Assembly (NCBI GenBank): GCA_007133365.1
Contig: SLMV01000045.1
Location: 1 to 5,998, forward strand
DNA length: 5,998 bases
From: Clostridia bacterium
Lineage (GTDB): Bacteria; Bacillota; Sulfobacillia; SLMV01
Direction of reading: 5' to 3'
Part shown: piece by piece, positions 5,908 to 5,998 of the stretch
How the letters are laid out: each line of letters starts with the position of its first letter
How positions within the stretch are numbered: position 1 is the first letter of the stretch
The notes under the pieces: generated by a model
What the model was told of the DNA's origin: nothing
Database searches by the model: none
Seen by the model: only the letters and a program-made list of their open reading frames with translations
Made by a program: the position numbers and the translations under genes

Positions 5908-5997
5908 TCAGGATTGTTCGCCGGCTTCTTCCCAAAACGAAATGGTGAAGCGATCATGCTCACCCGTATAGGGAAGCCACTCCATCTCAAAGCGTTC
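5908..5997 (-). CDS. C-terminal end of an unidentified protein (5' part outside the window)
   Basis: On the minus strand a frame open to the right edge gives 29 codons ending in TGA (5910-5908). It includes 'LPYTGEHDRFTISFWEE' and ends 'AGEQS'. It is read as coding because it is open to the edge, has an ordinary soluble-protein composition (alternating aromatic and charged residues like a beta strand near a C-terminus), and is followed 29 bases later by a strong minus-strand terminator. No family is recognised from so short a piece. It converges on the serpin gene. Confidence 0.6.
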   Translation of the reverse strand, partial: ERFEMEWLPYTGEHDRFTISFWEEAGEQS

Positions 5998-5998
5998 G

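Overview
The window looks like a chromosomal segment from a moderately GC-rich bacterium. The best guess is Bacillota (Firmicutes), possibly an aerobic or thermophilic spore-former lineage. This rests on strong GGAGG-type ribosome binding sites, A/T-flanked intrinsic terminators, and a MoxR / DUF58 / transglutaminase arrangement that resembles yeaC-yeaD-yebA of Bacillus subtilis. The phylum call is inference; no marker gene here settles it.

Positions 1-3956 (+ strand) hold the end of one tightly packed operon. It contains the C-terminal lid of a MoxR-type AAA+ ATPase (cut by the left edge), a DUF58 membrane-anchored protein with a vWA-like domain, and a large polytopic membrane protein with an extracytoplasmic transglutaminase-like (Cys-His) domain and a cytoplasmic DUF4129-like tail. 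The first gap is 12 bases. The second junction is an 11-base overlap, which suggests translational coupling. In this family the ATPase is thought to act as a chaperone or assembly factor with the DUF58 protein, in support of the surface transglutaminase-like protein. The substrate is unknown.

Positions 3957-4258 are non-coding. They contain a probable terminator for the operon (about 3996-4030), a short inverted repeat (4170-4187), and a sequence matching the general ECF sigma-factor promoter pattern (GGAAC, 16 bases, CGTC) 53 bases before the next start codon.

Positions 4289-5527 (+) encode a complete serpin with an N-terminal hydrophobic signal or anchor segment, an intact inhibitory hinge (GTEAAAAT) and a Glu-Ser pair at the canonical P1-P1' position. 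It appears to be a separate transcription unit from the operon.

Positions 5528-5907 are non-coding and lie between convergent genes. They contain a small hairpin, a strong near-symmetric terminator (5610-5637) and a minus-strand terminator with an eight-base U tract (5845-5878). The right edge (5908-5997, minus strand) is the last 29 codons of an unidentified protein.

I did not find a mobile element, CRISPR array, tRNA or rRNA. No wholly undescribed system is visible. The most interesting item is the membrane-targeted serpin with an acidic reactive-site region, a possible stress-type promoter, and a neighbouring envelope transglutaminase operon.
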